Of a stretch of DNA of 64,000 bases, positions 16,657 through 25,099 are shown piece after piece (within the stretch, counting starts at the first letter, position 1; each line of letters opens with the position of its first letter). The notes under the pieces are model-generated. The model was given only the letters and a program-made list of their open reading frames with translations, searched no databases and was not told where the DNA came from. The translations under genes were made by a program, and so were the position numbers. This DNA comes from Bradyrhizobium sp. 4 (GTDB lineage: Bacteria > Pseudomonadota > Alphaproteobacteria > Rhizobiales > Xanthobacteraceae), in contig NZ_CP064686.1 of assembly GCF_023100905.1 (NCBI RefSeq), positions 5,270,001 to 5,334,000 of the forward strand, written 5' to 3'.

Positions 16657-17073
16657 TCAGGACTTCGTCTGCTTCGCTTCTACGTATCGTGCGAAGTTGT
16701 CGAGGATTGCCTGCCAACCGCCTTGCTGCTGCTCGACCGAATGCGTCGATTCGCCATCGAAGACCACGCGGACGAGAATGCCCTTTGGGCCGGGCACAAA
16801 CTCGACTTCGGCTTTTCGCTCGCCGAACGCGTATTCGATCCGCTTATGCTCGATGATTTTCGTGTAGGTACCGGCGAAGTCAAAGCCCATGCTGCCGTCC
16901 TTGGCCTCCATGCGCGATGAGAAGATACCGCCTTCTCGCAGGTCGACGGTCGCCTTGGTCGTATGCCAGTCGTCGGACGCGGCGTTCCACTTCATGATGT
17001 CGGCCGGCGTCGTATAAGCGCGCCAGACCTGATCGATGGGGGCTGCTACGTTGGTTTCGACGGTGATCCTCAT
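16657..17073 (-). CDS. SRPBCC/AHSA1-family protein
   Basis: A 138-residue single-domain protein of the START/SRPBCC fold: MRITVETNVAAPIDQVWRAY, then PADIMKWNAAS, GGIFSSRMEAKDGS and EFVPGPKGILVRVVFDGES. It ends in the helix WQAILDNFARYVEA. This is the AHSA1-type small-ligand-binding subgroup often called 'activator of HSP90 ATPase 1 family'. The ligand is unknown. CAGGAG lies upstream of the ATG. It appears to be a single-gene unit. Confidence 0.88.
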   Translation of the reverse strand: MRITVETNVAAPIDQVWRAYTTPADIMKWNAASDDWHTTKATVDLREGGIFSSRMEAKDGSMGFDFAGTYTKIIEHKRIEYAFGERKAEVEFVPGPKGILVRVVFDGESTHSVEQQQGGWQAILDNFARYVEAKQTKS

Positions 17074-17236
17074 AAACAGTGCTCCTGGTTCGATTTTTGC
17101 CGGCTCAAGGTGACGGCATCACGTCAATTGTGCGGGGTCCATCCGCCGCACTTCCGAGATGTGTCGATCCAAGGACGATCGAGACTGGCCCATGCCGACA
17201 AGGTCGAGCCGTCAATGCATTGAAAATATGAAAAAT

Positions 17237-18763
17237 CTAGCCCCTCACCAGCGAGACCAGCCAGCGGCGGCCGAACAGGGCGAGGATGGCGAGCGCATAG
17301 ACGATCGTGCCCCCGACGGCCAGCAGAAGCAGCGTCAATTCGTCCCGGAAGGGCATCGCGCCCAACGAAGGACCGCCAAAGCGCGCGATGAGCCAGAAGG
17401 CTGCCGCCAGGATGATCCCGGTCAGCAGGAATTTGGCGAGCGACAACAGCCAGGCGCGGTCCGGCACGAGAAAGCCTCGCCGCACCGCGAAGAACAGCAC
17501 CAGCAGCAGGTTGGTCCACACGCCGACGGCAGTGGCCAGCGCAAGCCCGATCTGGGCCAACGATCCCATCAAGGCGACCTTGAGCGCGACGTTGACCGCG
17601 ATGCCGGTCAGGGAGGCGCGAACCGGCGTTGCCGTGTCCTTGCGCGCATAGAAGGTCGCGACCGCGCTGCGGATCAACACGAAGGGGATCAGGCCGATGG
17701 CATAGGCCGCGAGCGTGGCGCCGGCGGCGGCGGCATCGGCTTTCGAGAACGCACCGCGAGCGAACAGTGCGCGCATGATCGCGTCGGGCACAGTGAGGAA
17801 GGCGGCGACGAACGGCACCGAGAACAACAGCGTGAAATCGAAGGCGCGGCGCTGCGCCTTCATCGCGCCGTCATGGTCGTTGGCCGTGATCCGCCGCGAC
17901 ATCTCCGGCAGCAGCACCGTGCCGATGGCAATGCCGATCACGCCGATCGGGAGCTGGTTGAGGCGGTCGGCGTAATACAGCGCCGACAGCGCGCCCGCAG
18001 GCAGGAAGGTCGCGATGATGGTGTCGGCAAACAGCGCCAGCTGCGTGCCCATCGAGCCCAGCGTCGCAGGCCCGAGTGCCCTAAAGAATGCGCGGACGTC
18101 TTCGTCGAGCTTGAGTGGCGCAAAGCGCGGCAGGCCGCCGTGGCGGGCGAGATCGCCGGCGAGCAAGAAATACTGCAAAAAGCCGGAGATCAGGACGCCC
18201 CAGGCGGCGGCGTGGCCCGCGCTGGGAAACCAGGCGGCAAGCGCCAGCGTCATCATCATCGAGACGTTGAGGAAGATCGACGCGGCTGCGGCGCTCGCGA
18301 AGCGCTGCATCACGTTGAGCATGCCGCCATAGAGCGTCACCAGCGTGATCAGCAGCAGATAGGGAAAGGTGATCCGGGTCAGCTCGATCGCGAGCTTGCG
18401 CTGCTCGGCGTCCTCGGAAAAGCCGGGGGCCAGAAGGCTCATGGCTTGCGGCATGAACAGCCAGGCGACGATCAGCAGCACCACCTGCGAGGCCAGCAGC
18501 AGCGTGAAGATGCGGTCGGCGAACAATCTTGCCGCCCCCTCCCCGCGCTCGCCATGGACGTGCGCATAGGCCGGCACCCAGGCCGCGTTGAAGGCGCCCT
18601 CGGCAAAGATCGCACGGAAATGGTTGGGCAGCCGCAGCGCCACGAAAAAGGCGTCGGCCACGGGGCCGGCGCCGAGAATCGCCGCAAGCATGATGTCGCG
18701 GGCAAATCCCGTCAGCCGCGAGAGCAGCGTGTAACCACCAACCGTGAAGATACGTCCGAGCAT
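17237..18763 (-). CDS. murJ: Lipid II flippase MurJ
   Basis: A 508-residue polytopic protein of the MVF/MATE-like superfamily. The N-terminus MLGRIFTVGGYTLLSRLTGF, DAFFVALRLPNHFRAIFAEG and FNAAWVPAYA is diagnostic of MurJ, as is the LFARGAFSKADAAA loop in the middle. It has about 14 transmembrane segments. It moves lipid II across the inner membrane for peptidoglycan synthesis. It is the last gene of a minus-strand group (DegT aminotransferase 43 bp upstream), so it may be partly co-transcribed with polysaccharide genes. Confidence 0.95.
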   Translation of the reverse strand: MLGRIFTVGGYTLLSRLTGFARDIMLAAILGAGPVADAFFVALRLPNHFRAIFAEGAFNAAWVPAYAHVHGERGEGAARLFADRIFTLLLASQVVLLIVAWLFMPQAMSLLAPGFSEDAEQRKLAIELTRITFPYLLLITLVTLYGGMLNVMQRFASAAAASIFLNVSMMMTLALAAWFPSAGHAAAWGVLISGFLQYFLLAGDLARHGGLPRFAPLKLDEDVRAFFRALGPATLGSMGTQLALFADTIIATFLPAGALSALYYADRLNQLPIGVIGIAIGTVLLPEMSRRITANDHDGAMKAQRRAFDFTLLFSVPFVAAFLTVPDAIMRALFARGAFSKADAAAAGATLAAYAIGLIPFVLIRSAVATFYARKDTATPVRASLTGIAVNVALKVALMGSLAQIGLALATAVGVWTNLLLVLFFAVRRGFLVPDRAWLLSLAKFLLTGIILAAAFWLIARFGGPSLGAMPFRDELTLLLLAVGGTIVYALAILALFGRRWLVSLVRG

Positions 18764-18806
18764 CGTTCCCTTCTAAAGGAAGAGCTCGCGCAGCAAAACG
18801 GCGAAT

Positions 18807-19958
18807 TCAGGTTGAAAGCGCGCCGCGCACGGCCGCGATGATTCGCTCCTGATCGGCTTCGGTCAGGTACGCGTGCATCGGCAGGCTGATGACGTCCTGC
18901 GACAGGCTCTCGCAGCCCGGCAGGCCGCCCTCGGCCACCGGGTACTGCTTGTAGGCCGTCTGCTGATGCATCGACTTGCCGTAATAGATCGCCGTCGGCA
19001 CGCCCTGGGCCTTCAGCGCGGCGGCAAAGCCGTCGCGGTCGGTGCCCTCAGGGAGGCGGATCGTGTACTGCGCCCAGACCGAGGTGTTGCCGGGAGCAAC
19101 GCGCGGCACGGTGACCACATTGCTGAGACCGCGCGCGTAGCGCTCGGCGACCTTGTTGCGGGCGGCGATCTCGTCGTCGAAGATCTTCAGCTTCTCGATC
19201 AGGATCGCGGCCTGCATGGTATCGAGCCGGCCGGTCAGGCCGAGGCGGACGTTGTCGTATTTGTCCACGCCCTGCCCGTGCACGCGGATGCTGCGCAGCG
19301 TCGCCGCGAGCTCGTCGTCATCGGTAAAGATCGCGCCGCCGTCGCCGAAGCAGCCGAGCGGTTTTGCGGGAAAGAAGCTGGTCGCGGTGGCGAGTGCCAA
19401 CGTGCCGAGCTTGCGGCCCTTGTAGCTCGCGCCAAAACCCTGCGCTGCGTCGTCGAGCACGAACAGGCCTTCAGCCTTGGCGATCTCGGCGATGGCATCG
19501 TGATCGGCCGGCTGGCCGAACAAATCGACCGGAATGATCGCGACCGGCTTGAGGCCGGCCTTGCGGGCGGTCGCGATGCCGCGCTTGAGCGATTCCGGGC
19601 TCATGTTGAAGGTGGCTTCGTCAACGTCGACATAAACCGGCGTCGCGCCGGTCCGCGCCACCGGCGAAGCCGTCGCGATGAAGGTGAAGGACGGACACAG
19701 CACGGCGTCGCCGGGCCCAACATTCTTCGCCATCATCACCATCAGGATCGCATCGGTGCCGCTGGCGCAGCCGATCACATGCTTGGCGCCGCAATATGCC
19801 GCAAGCTGCTTCTCGAGCTCGGCGACTTCAGGGCCGTTGACGAACTGACAATGGTCGAGAACCCGCTTCACGGCAGCATCGAGCGAGTCGCCGAGCCGGC
19901 GGCGCTGCGAGGCGACGTCGATGAAGGGAATGGGTTCGGAACGCAGATGCTGGTTCAT
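18807..19958 (-). CDS. DegT/DnrJ/EryC1/StrS sugar aminotransferase
   Basis: The start at the ATG at 19958 (MNQHLRSEPIPFIDVASQRR) is preferred because AGAAGG lies just upstream; the ATG at 19982 would add eight residues. The protein has 383 residues. It has FVNGPEVAELEKQLAAYCGAK, GCASGTDAILM, and the PLP lysine in SFFPAKPLGCFGDGG. It is close in pattern to WbpE/WlbC enzymes that put the 3-amino group on UDP-GlcNAc-3-keto-uronate. With the Gfo/Idh/MocA dehydrogenase 33 bp upstream it forms a WbpB-WbpE-like pair for a diamino-uronate sugar of surface polysaccharide. Confidence 0.9.
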   Translation of the reverse strand: MNQHLRSEPIPFIDVASQRRRLGDSLDAAVKRVLDHCQFVNGPEVAELEKQLAAYCGAKHVIGCASGTDAILMVMMAKNVGPGDAVLCPSFTFIATASPVARTGATPVYVDVDEATFNMSPESLKRGIATARKAGLKPVAIIPVDLFGQPADHDAIAEIAKAEGLFVLDDAAQGFGASYKGRKLGTLALATATSFFPAKPLGCFGDGGAIFTDDDELAATLRSIRVHGQGVDKYDNVRLGLTGRLDTMQAAILIEKLKIFDDEIAARNKVAERYARGLSNVVTVPRVAPGNTSVWAQYTIRLPEGTDRDGFAAALKAQGVPTAIYYGKSMHQQTAYKQYPVAEGGLPGCESLSQDVISLPMHAYLTEADQERIIAAVRGALST

Positions 19959-19991
19959 GGCGCCTTCTTGGCTAGTCGACATGGAAAGAGT

Positions 19992-20996
19992 TCAACCGGC
20001 AACGCGGCGCGGACCCTTGCGGGCCGAGGACGTGGCCGCGGGCCGCGACGGCGTTTCCAGGCACTGCGTCGCGATCTCGAGGCTGGCGACACCTTCGTCG
20101 CCGGTGACCGCCGGCGTCTCGCCGTTGCGCACGGCCTTGAGGAACGCGATCAGCTCGGCGCGGAGCGGCTCGTCATGGCCGACCGGAAGATGCCGCATCG
20201 AATAGCTGCCGTCAGGCTTGAAGCCGAAACATTCGGTGACCTGGCGCGTCAAGAGATCGCCCATCACGTATTTGCCGCGGGTCGCGACCGTGACGCTACG
20301 CGCCTTGAACGGCGTCAGCCAGTTGGTGTTGATGTGCGCGAGCACGCCGTTGGCGGTGCGGAACTGCAAGAGCGCGATGTCCTCGCGCTCGGCGACCGCA
20401 CTCGACAATTGCGGCTGCACCTCGACGATGTCGGACTCGGTGAACCAGCGGATCAGATCGATGTCGTGCACTGCGAGATCGATGACGACGCCGACATTGG
20501 ACATGCGCGGCGGAAACGGGCCGACGCGCGTGATCGCGATCGACAGAATATCCTCGCCCGCGATCGCCTGCTTGACGGCGGCGACCGCCGGATTGAAGCG
20601 CTCGACATGGCCGACCATCAGCGTCACGCCGGCCTTTTGAGCCGCAGTGACGATCTCGCGGCCTTCCGCGACTGTGGAGGCAATCGGCTTCTCGACCATC
20701 ACGTGGATGTTCTTGGCGATGCAGGCGAGCGAGACCTCGTGATGCAGATGGGTCGGCGCCGCGATGGTGACGGCATCGACGCCTTCGGCCAGCAGCTGTT
20801 CGAGCGTCTCGAAGCTCGCGCAATTGGCAAGCTCCATCGCCCGGGTGCGATGTGCCGGCGAAGGATCGACGACGCCGACGAGGTTGACGCCGGGAAGACC
20901 CGCGAGCACGCGCGCGTGGTTGCTGCCCATCACGCCGGCGCCAATGACGCCGACGCGCAAGCCGGCCTTTGCCGGTGCCGATCCTGTGGAACTCAT
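19992..20996 (-). CDS. Gfo/Idh/MocA-family sugar oxidoreductase (WbpB/WlbA-like)
   Basis: A 334-residue NAD(P)-dependent oxidoreductase. The Rossmann start is LRVGVIGAGVMGSNHARVL. The conserved EKPIAS (the lysine involved in catalysis) comes after HVMVEK, and the active-site region is VGHVERFNPAV and DLAVHDIDLIRWF. In the WbpB/WlbA branch it oxidises C3 of UDP-GlcNAc-uronate, giving the substrate for the aminotransferase encoded directly downstream. This pathway assignment is inferred from the gene pair; the WbpA and WbpD steps are not in the window. Confidence 0.88.
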   Translation of the reverse strand: MSSTGSAPAKAGLRVGVIGAGVMGSNHARVLAGLPGVNLVGVVDPSPAHRTRAMELANCASFETLEQLLAEGVDAVTIAAPTHLHHEVSLACIAKNIHVMVEKPIASTVAEGREIVTAAQKAGVTLMVGHVERFNPAVAAVKQAIAGEDILSIAITRVGPFPPRMSNVGVVIDLAVHDIDLIRWFTESDIVEVQPQLSSAVAEREDIALLQFRTANGVLAHINTNWLTPFKARSVTVATRGKYVMGDLLTRQVTECFGFKPDGSYSMRHLPVGHDEPLRAELIAFLKAVRNGETPAVTGDEGVASLEIATQCLETPSRPAATSSARKGPRRVAG

Positions 20997-21113
20997 TTGA
21001 GCAAACCCCGATTCAACGCAGATCCCCGGGGCGCTTCTAGCACGGACGCCACATTTGTGGCGAATGCGGAGCTAGCGGTCCGGACACGATTTGATTCAAA
21101 AAGTTACACGTTT

Positions 21114-21157
21114 CCCGGGCCTTAAGCCTCTGAAAGAGACCACTCTTTTGGCCCGGG
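21114..21157. terminator. Nested inverted repeat between manC and the Gfo gene
   Basis: Outer arms CCCGGGCC/GGCCCGGG (21114-21121, 21150-21157) enclose a second inverted repeat, AAAGAG/CTCTTT. It sits 24 bp beyond the manC stop on the minus strand. It could terminate or attenuate transcription between manC and the downstream genes. There is no T-run. Confidence 0.4.
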
Positions 21158-21180
21158 TCGCATGATTCGGAGTGTGCTGG

Positions 21181-22599
21181 TTACGACCTTTGGTAGTCGT
21201 CTTCAATCCGGATGATGTCGTCTTCCCCGAGATAGCTTCCCGTCTGGACCTCGATCAGCTCCAGCATGATTTTACCGGGGTTCTCCATCCGGTGCACCGC
21301 GCCCATCGGGATGTAGATCGACTCGTTCTCGTGCACGCTTTTGACGGTCTCGTTGACGGTGACGCGGGCTGTGCCGCGGACCACGATCCAGTGCTCGGCG
21401 CGATGATGGTGCTTCTGCAGCGACAGACGTCCGCCCGGCTTCACCACGATGCGCTTGACCTGGTGGCGCTCGCCATTGTCGACCGACTGGTAGCTGCCCC
21501 AGGGCCGATGCACCTTGAGGTGCTCCTCGGTGACTTTCGGCGCGACCGCCTTGAGTTTTGTAACCAGCCGCTTGAACCCGTTGGCATCCTTCTGGCGCGA
21601 GACCAGCACTGCGTCCGCGGTCGCCACCACGATGAGATCGTCGACGCCTTCGAGCGCGACGAGCGCGGCATCGGTGGTGACGTTGCAGTTGCGGGAATCC
21701 TCGAACACGGCGGCGCCATGCGAAGCATTGCCTTGCGCGTCCTTGTCCGACAATTCCCACACCGCGTGCCAGGAGCCGACATCGGACCAGCCGCAGGACA
21801 CCGGCACCACAGCGGCGCGCGCGGTCTTCTCCATCACCGCATAGTCGATGGAGATCGCCTTGGCCGCGCCGAACGCCTCGGGCTCCAGCGTCACGAAGCC
21901 GAGATCGCGGCCGGCATTGGTGACAGCATTGGAAATCGCCTCCACGCTCGCCGCATCGACCTTGCGGTATTCGTCGAGCAACACAGTGGCGGGGAACATG
22001 AAGTTGCCGCTGTTCCAGAGATAGCCGGAATTGACGTAGTCGGCGGCCTTCACCGCATCCGGCTTCTCGACGAAGCGCGCGACCGCGTGCACCTCGCCGG
22101 AGATGACCTCGCCCGGGCTGATATAGCCGTATTCGGTCGCCGGTCGCTCCGGCTTGACGCCGAAGGTGACGATGCGCCCGGCACTCGCGGCGGTGAGGCC
22201 CTGGCGGCACGCCGCGACGAAGGCCGCATTGTCCTGCACCACGTGGTCGGCGGCGAGCGCGAGCACGATCGCTTCACTCGCGCGGTTCTGCGCGAACACC
22301 GCACCGGCTGCGATCGCCGGGCCGGAATCGCGCCGCATCGGCTCGAGGATCACGTCGGCCTCGATGCCGATTTCCGCGAGCTGCTCCAGCACCATGAAGC
22401 GGTAGGAGGCATTGGTGATGACGATCGGGCGATCGAACAGCGAGGCCTCCGAGACGCGGAGCAGCGTGTCCTGGAAGGTCGAGCGGGTGCCGAACAACGG
22501 CAGGAATTGCTTGGGGCGCACCTCGCGCGAAGCCGGCCACAGCCGCGTTCCGGCACCGCCGCACATGATCAGGGGGATAATGCGTTTGTCCATCGTCAT
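21181..22599 (-). CDS. manC: Mannose-1-phosphate guanylyltransferase / mannose-6-phosphate isomerase
   Basis: A 472-residue bifunctional type II enzyme. The N-terminal nucleotidyltransferase has CGGAGTRLWPASR (~13-25) and RPKQFL. ALAADHVV, FVEKPD and SGYLWNSGNFMF follow. The C-terminal cupin isomerase domain begins at HRPWGSYQS and contains QKHHHRAEHWIVVRGTA. It makes GDP-mannose from fructose-6-P/mannose-6-P for O-antigen or exopolysaccharide. The start at 22599 (MTMDK) has AAGG upstream; the upstream in-frame extension overlaps the epimerase remnant. Confidence 0.93.
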   Translation of the reverse strand: MTMDKRIIPLIMCGGAGTRLWPASREVRPKQFLPLFGTRSTFQDTLLRVSEASLFDRPIVITNASYRFMVLEQLAEIGIEADVILEPMRRDSGPAIAAGAVFAQNRASEAIVLALAADHVVQDNAAFVAACRQGLTAASAGRIVTFGVKPERPATEYGYISPGEVISGEVHAVARFVEKPDAVKAADYVNSGYLWNSGNFMFPATVLLDEYRKVDAASVEAISNAVTNAGRDLGFVTLEPEAFGAAKAISIDYAVMEKTARAAVVPVSCGWSDVGSWHAVWELSDKDAQGNASHGAAVFEDSRNCNVTTDAALVALEGVDDLIVVATADAVLVSRQKDANGFKRLVTKLKAVAPKVTEEHLKVHRPWGSYQSVDNGERHQVKRIVVKPGGRLSLQKHHHRAEHWIVVRGTARVTVNETVKSVHENESIYIPMGAVHRMENPGKIMLELIEVQTGSYLGEDDIIRIEDDYQRS

Positions 22600-22600
22600 T

Positions 22601-22910
22601 TCAAACCTTGAACTCGTTCCGATACCAGGTGACAAAATTACGAATTCCGTGTGCGATCGGCGTTGACGGTGCAAAGCCGGTGTCGCGCATCAGATCCTCG
22701 ACATCCGCGAACGTTTCCAAAAGGTCTCTCGGCAGCAATTCTTTGATCGCCGTCCCTGCTCCAGAATCCGACGACATGCATCAGCTCTTCCGGATGGTGG
22801 TTGCCGACATTGTAGACCTTAGACGGCGCATTTGCGGCAGCCGGGTCATCGGCGGGCATCAAGCCGATGAAATCGGCGGCGCCCGTGACCAAAATCGCCT
22901 GATCCCTCAT
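22601..22910 (-). pseudogene. Remnant of UDP-glucuronate 4-epimerase-type gene
   Basis: The ATG at 22910 opens MRDQAILVTGAADFIG, the N-terminus of an NAD-dependent epimerase. It jumps directly to a C-terminal segment, NAPSKVYNVGNHHPEELMHV, then shifts frame (about 10 bp lost). In the next frame it continues ETFADVEDLMRDTGFAPSTP and IAHGIRNFVTWYRNEFKV to the TGA at 22603-22601. About two-thirds of a normal ~335-residue gene is missing, including the YxxxK active site. The remnant is too broken to function. Its stop sits in the manC ribosome-binding region, so manC transcription may still start upstream of it. Confidence 0.85.
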
Positions 22911-23123
22911 CCTGTTCCCAAGGTCTGCTTCGCCCGATCCGTGCTCGGTCTTTCGCCCGCGGCGCCTCTTTAGCCTCCGCATCGACGGGGTCGCAATAGC
23001 TCCGCTGCCCTGCATGAGGGCTCTCGATCACCGCTATTGCAAGATCGACGCCAAAACCATACCAAAGCGGCCGAATTCGGCGCCTTGCGTCGGGTTGCTT
23101 CAACCCTTGTTCATGCGGGCGAA

Positions 23124-24083
23124 ATGCGCCGAATCCTGCTGTCGACGGCCAAGATCCTGATTTCCGGAGCGCTGCTCTACCTGGCGCTGCGCAAGGTCGA
23201 TCTGTCCGAACTGTTTTCGCGCTTCACCGTGACCAGCCTGTTCTGGATCGGCTTGGCGATCGCCGTCACGTTCCTGCAAATCTTCGTCGGCGTGTTGCGC
23301 TGGCGCGAGGTCAGCGCCGCATGCGGCGCCCCGCTCGAGCTCGGCCGGGCCATGCGCTACAACGTGATCGGATCGTTCTTCAACCAGACCCTGCCCTCGG
23401 CGATCGGCGGCGATGCGGTCCGGTTGTGGCTCGTCGCGCGCGCCGGCGCCGGCTGGCGCGCTGCGACCTACTCGATCTTCGTCGATCGCGCGATCGGTTT
23501 GATCGCGCTCGCGATCATGATCGTCGCGAGCCTGCCCTGGAGCTACAGCCTCATCGCCGATCCACACGGACGCTCGGCGCTGCTGCTCGTCGACCTCGCG
23601 GCGCTCGCGGGTGGTCTCGGCTTCCTGGTCTTCGGCGCGCTGAAATGGCACTGGCTGAGAACCTGGTGGGCCACGCATCACATCCACGCCTGTGCCGTGA
23701 TCGCCAACCGCGTGATCTTCAGCCGCTCGCGCGGACCAGCCGTCGTGATCCTGTCGCTCGCCGTGCATGTGCTGGCCGTCGTGGTCGCCTGGTGCGTCGT
23801 GCAGTCGATCGCGGCGCCGGTCGGCTTCAGCGACGTCTTTATGCTGGTGCCGCCGGTGATGCTGATCACGATGATGCCGATCTCGATCGCCGGCTGGGGC
23901 GTGCGTGAAGCCACCATGAGCCTCGCGTTCGGCTTCGCGGGGCTGGCCGCCAACGAGGGGGTCAACGTCTCGCTGCTGTTCGGCGCCGTGTACTTCATCG
24001 TCGGCGCGATCGGCGGCCTGGTCTGGATCCTCAGCGCGGAGAAAGCCGCGCAGGGATCGGCGCCGCTCGGGGTACCGGAGTGA
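23124..24083 (+). CDS. Lysylphosphatidylglycerol-synthase-like transmembrane (flippase-like) protein
   Basis: Start at the ATG at 23124 (MRRILLSTAKILISGALLYLAL), giving 319 residues. It is a polytopic protein with about 8 hydrophobic helices of the LPG_synthase_TM/UPF0104 family. The family motif GSFFNQTLPSAIGGDAVR is visible near residues 90-107, and ISIAGWGVREAT in the C-terminal half. Family members are lipid- or sugar-lipid-handling membrane proteins without the catalytic LPG synthase domain. Its GTGA overlap with the WecA-like gene suggests handling of the lipid-linked sugar made there. Confidence 0.85.
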   Translation: MRRILLSTAKILISGALLYLALRKVDLSELFSRFTVTSLFWIGLAIAVTFLQIFVGVLRWREVSAACGAPLELGRAMRYNVIGSFFNQTLPSAIGGDAVRLWLVARAGAGWRAATYSIFVDRAIGLIALAIMIVASLPWSYSLIADPHGRSALLLVDLAALAGGLGFLVFGALKWHWLRTWWATHHIHACAVIANRVIFSRSRGPAVVILSLAVHVLAVVVAWCVVQSIAAPVGFSDVFMLVPPVMLITMMPISIAGWGVREATMSLAFGFAGLAANEGVNVSLLFGAVYFIVGAIGGLVWILSAEKAAQGSAPLGVPE

Positions 24084-25099
24084 ACGCGGCCGTTGACGCG
24101 CTCGGCGCCGTACCCTCGCTGCTTGCCGTTGCGATTGCCGCGCTGGTGTCGGGCGTCATCACCTGGACCAGCCGTCCCCTGCTCCAGCGTTACGCATTGG
24201 CGCGGCCCAACGCGCGGTCCTCTCATCGCATCCCGACCCCGCAGGGTGCGGGCATCGCCGTGATATCAGCGACGCTGCTGGTCGCATCAGCCTGGGCAGC
24301 CTGGGCGAACATCGCGATTCCGCCGGCACTGATCGCTGCAACGGTCTTGATCGCCGTGGTCGGATTTGCCGACGACATCAAGTCGCTGCCGGTGCTCGTG
24401 CGCCTCGTGCTGCAGGCCGCAGCTGTCGGCGCCGTCGTGTTCACCACGCCCGAGACCGCGCGCATCGTGCCGGCGCTGCCGCTCGCGCTGGAGCGCGGAC
24501 TCATCCTGCTGGCGGGCGTGTGGTTCGTAAACCTCGTCAATTTCATGGACGGGCTCGACCTGATGACGGTGGCGGAAGTGGTGCCCGTCACCGCCGCGCT
24601 GCTGCTGCTGGGACTGCTCGGCGATTTGTCGTGGCCGGCCGCGCTGATCGCCGCGGCGCTGTGCGGCGCCATGCTCGGCTTTGCGCCGTTCAACAAGCCG
24701 GTCGCGAAAGTCTTCCTGGGCGATGTCGGCAGCCTGCCGATCGGCCTTTTGCTCGGCTGGTGCCTGCTCGAGCTCGCCTGGCGCGGGCAGCCCGCCGCGG
24801 CGCTGTTGCTGCCGGCCTATTACCTCGTGGATTCGACCATCACGCTGTTTCGGCGCATCGCAAGGCGCGAGCAATTCTGGTCGGCGCATCGCTCTCATTT
24901 CTACCAGCGTGCCACCGACCATGGCTTCACGGTCTCCCGCGTGATCGGGGAGGTGTTCGCGCTCAATCTCGTGCTCGCGGGACTTGCCATCGTCACCGCT
25001 CGCGCCGGCTCGATGACGATCACGCTGACCGCGCTGTCGGCGGGCGCAATCGCGATCGGCATCGTGCTGCGGCGGTTCTCCCGCCCTCAGGCGTCCTGA
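24080..25099 (+). CDS. WecA/MraY-like glycosyl-phosphotransferase (GT4, initiating)
   Basis: A 339-residue polytopic membrane enzyme starting at a GTG that overlaps the preceding stop (GTGA at 24080-24083), so it is translationally coupled. Motifs of polyprenyl-phosphate GlcNAc/HexNAc-1-P transferases are SSHRIPTPQGAG, GFADDIKSLP (catalytic DD), NFMDGLDLM, and FLGDVGSLPIG. A cytoplasmic HSHFYQRA-type loop binds the UDP-sugar. It starts O-antigen or exopolysaccharide repeat units on undecaprenyl phosphate. The 3' end overlaps the convergent epimerase gene by 13 bp. Confidence 0.92.
   Translation: MNAAVDALGAVPSLLAVAIAALVSGVITWTSRPLLQRYALARPNARSSHRIPTPQGAGIAVISATLLVASAWAAWANIAIPPALIAATVLIAVVGFADDIKSLPVLVRLVLQAAAVGAVVFTTPETARIVPALPLALERGLILLAGVWFVNLVNFMDGLDLMTVAEVVPVTAALLLLGLLGDLSWPAALIAAALCGAMLGFAPFNKPVAKVFLGDVGSLPIGLLLGWCLLELAWRGQPAAALLLPAYYLVDSTITLFRRIARREQFWSAHRSHFYQRATDHGFTVSRVIGEVFALNLVLAGLAIVTARAGSMTITLTALSAGAIAIGIVLRRFSRPQAS

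Noticed and set aside
22911..23123. Second gene remnant upstream of the epimerase pseudogene
   Set aside because: Minus-strand text such as WYGFGVDLAIAVIES is suggestive, but not enough to assign a family; it may only be promoter DNA.
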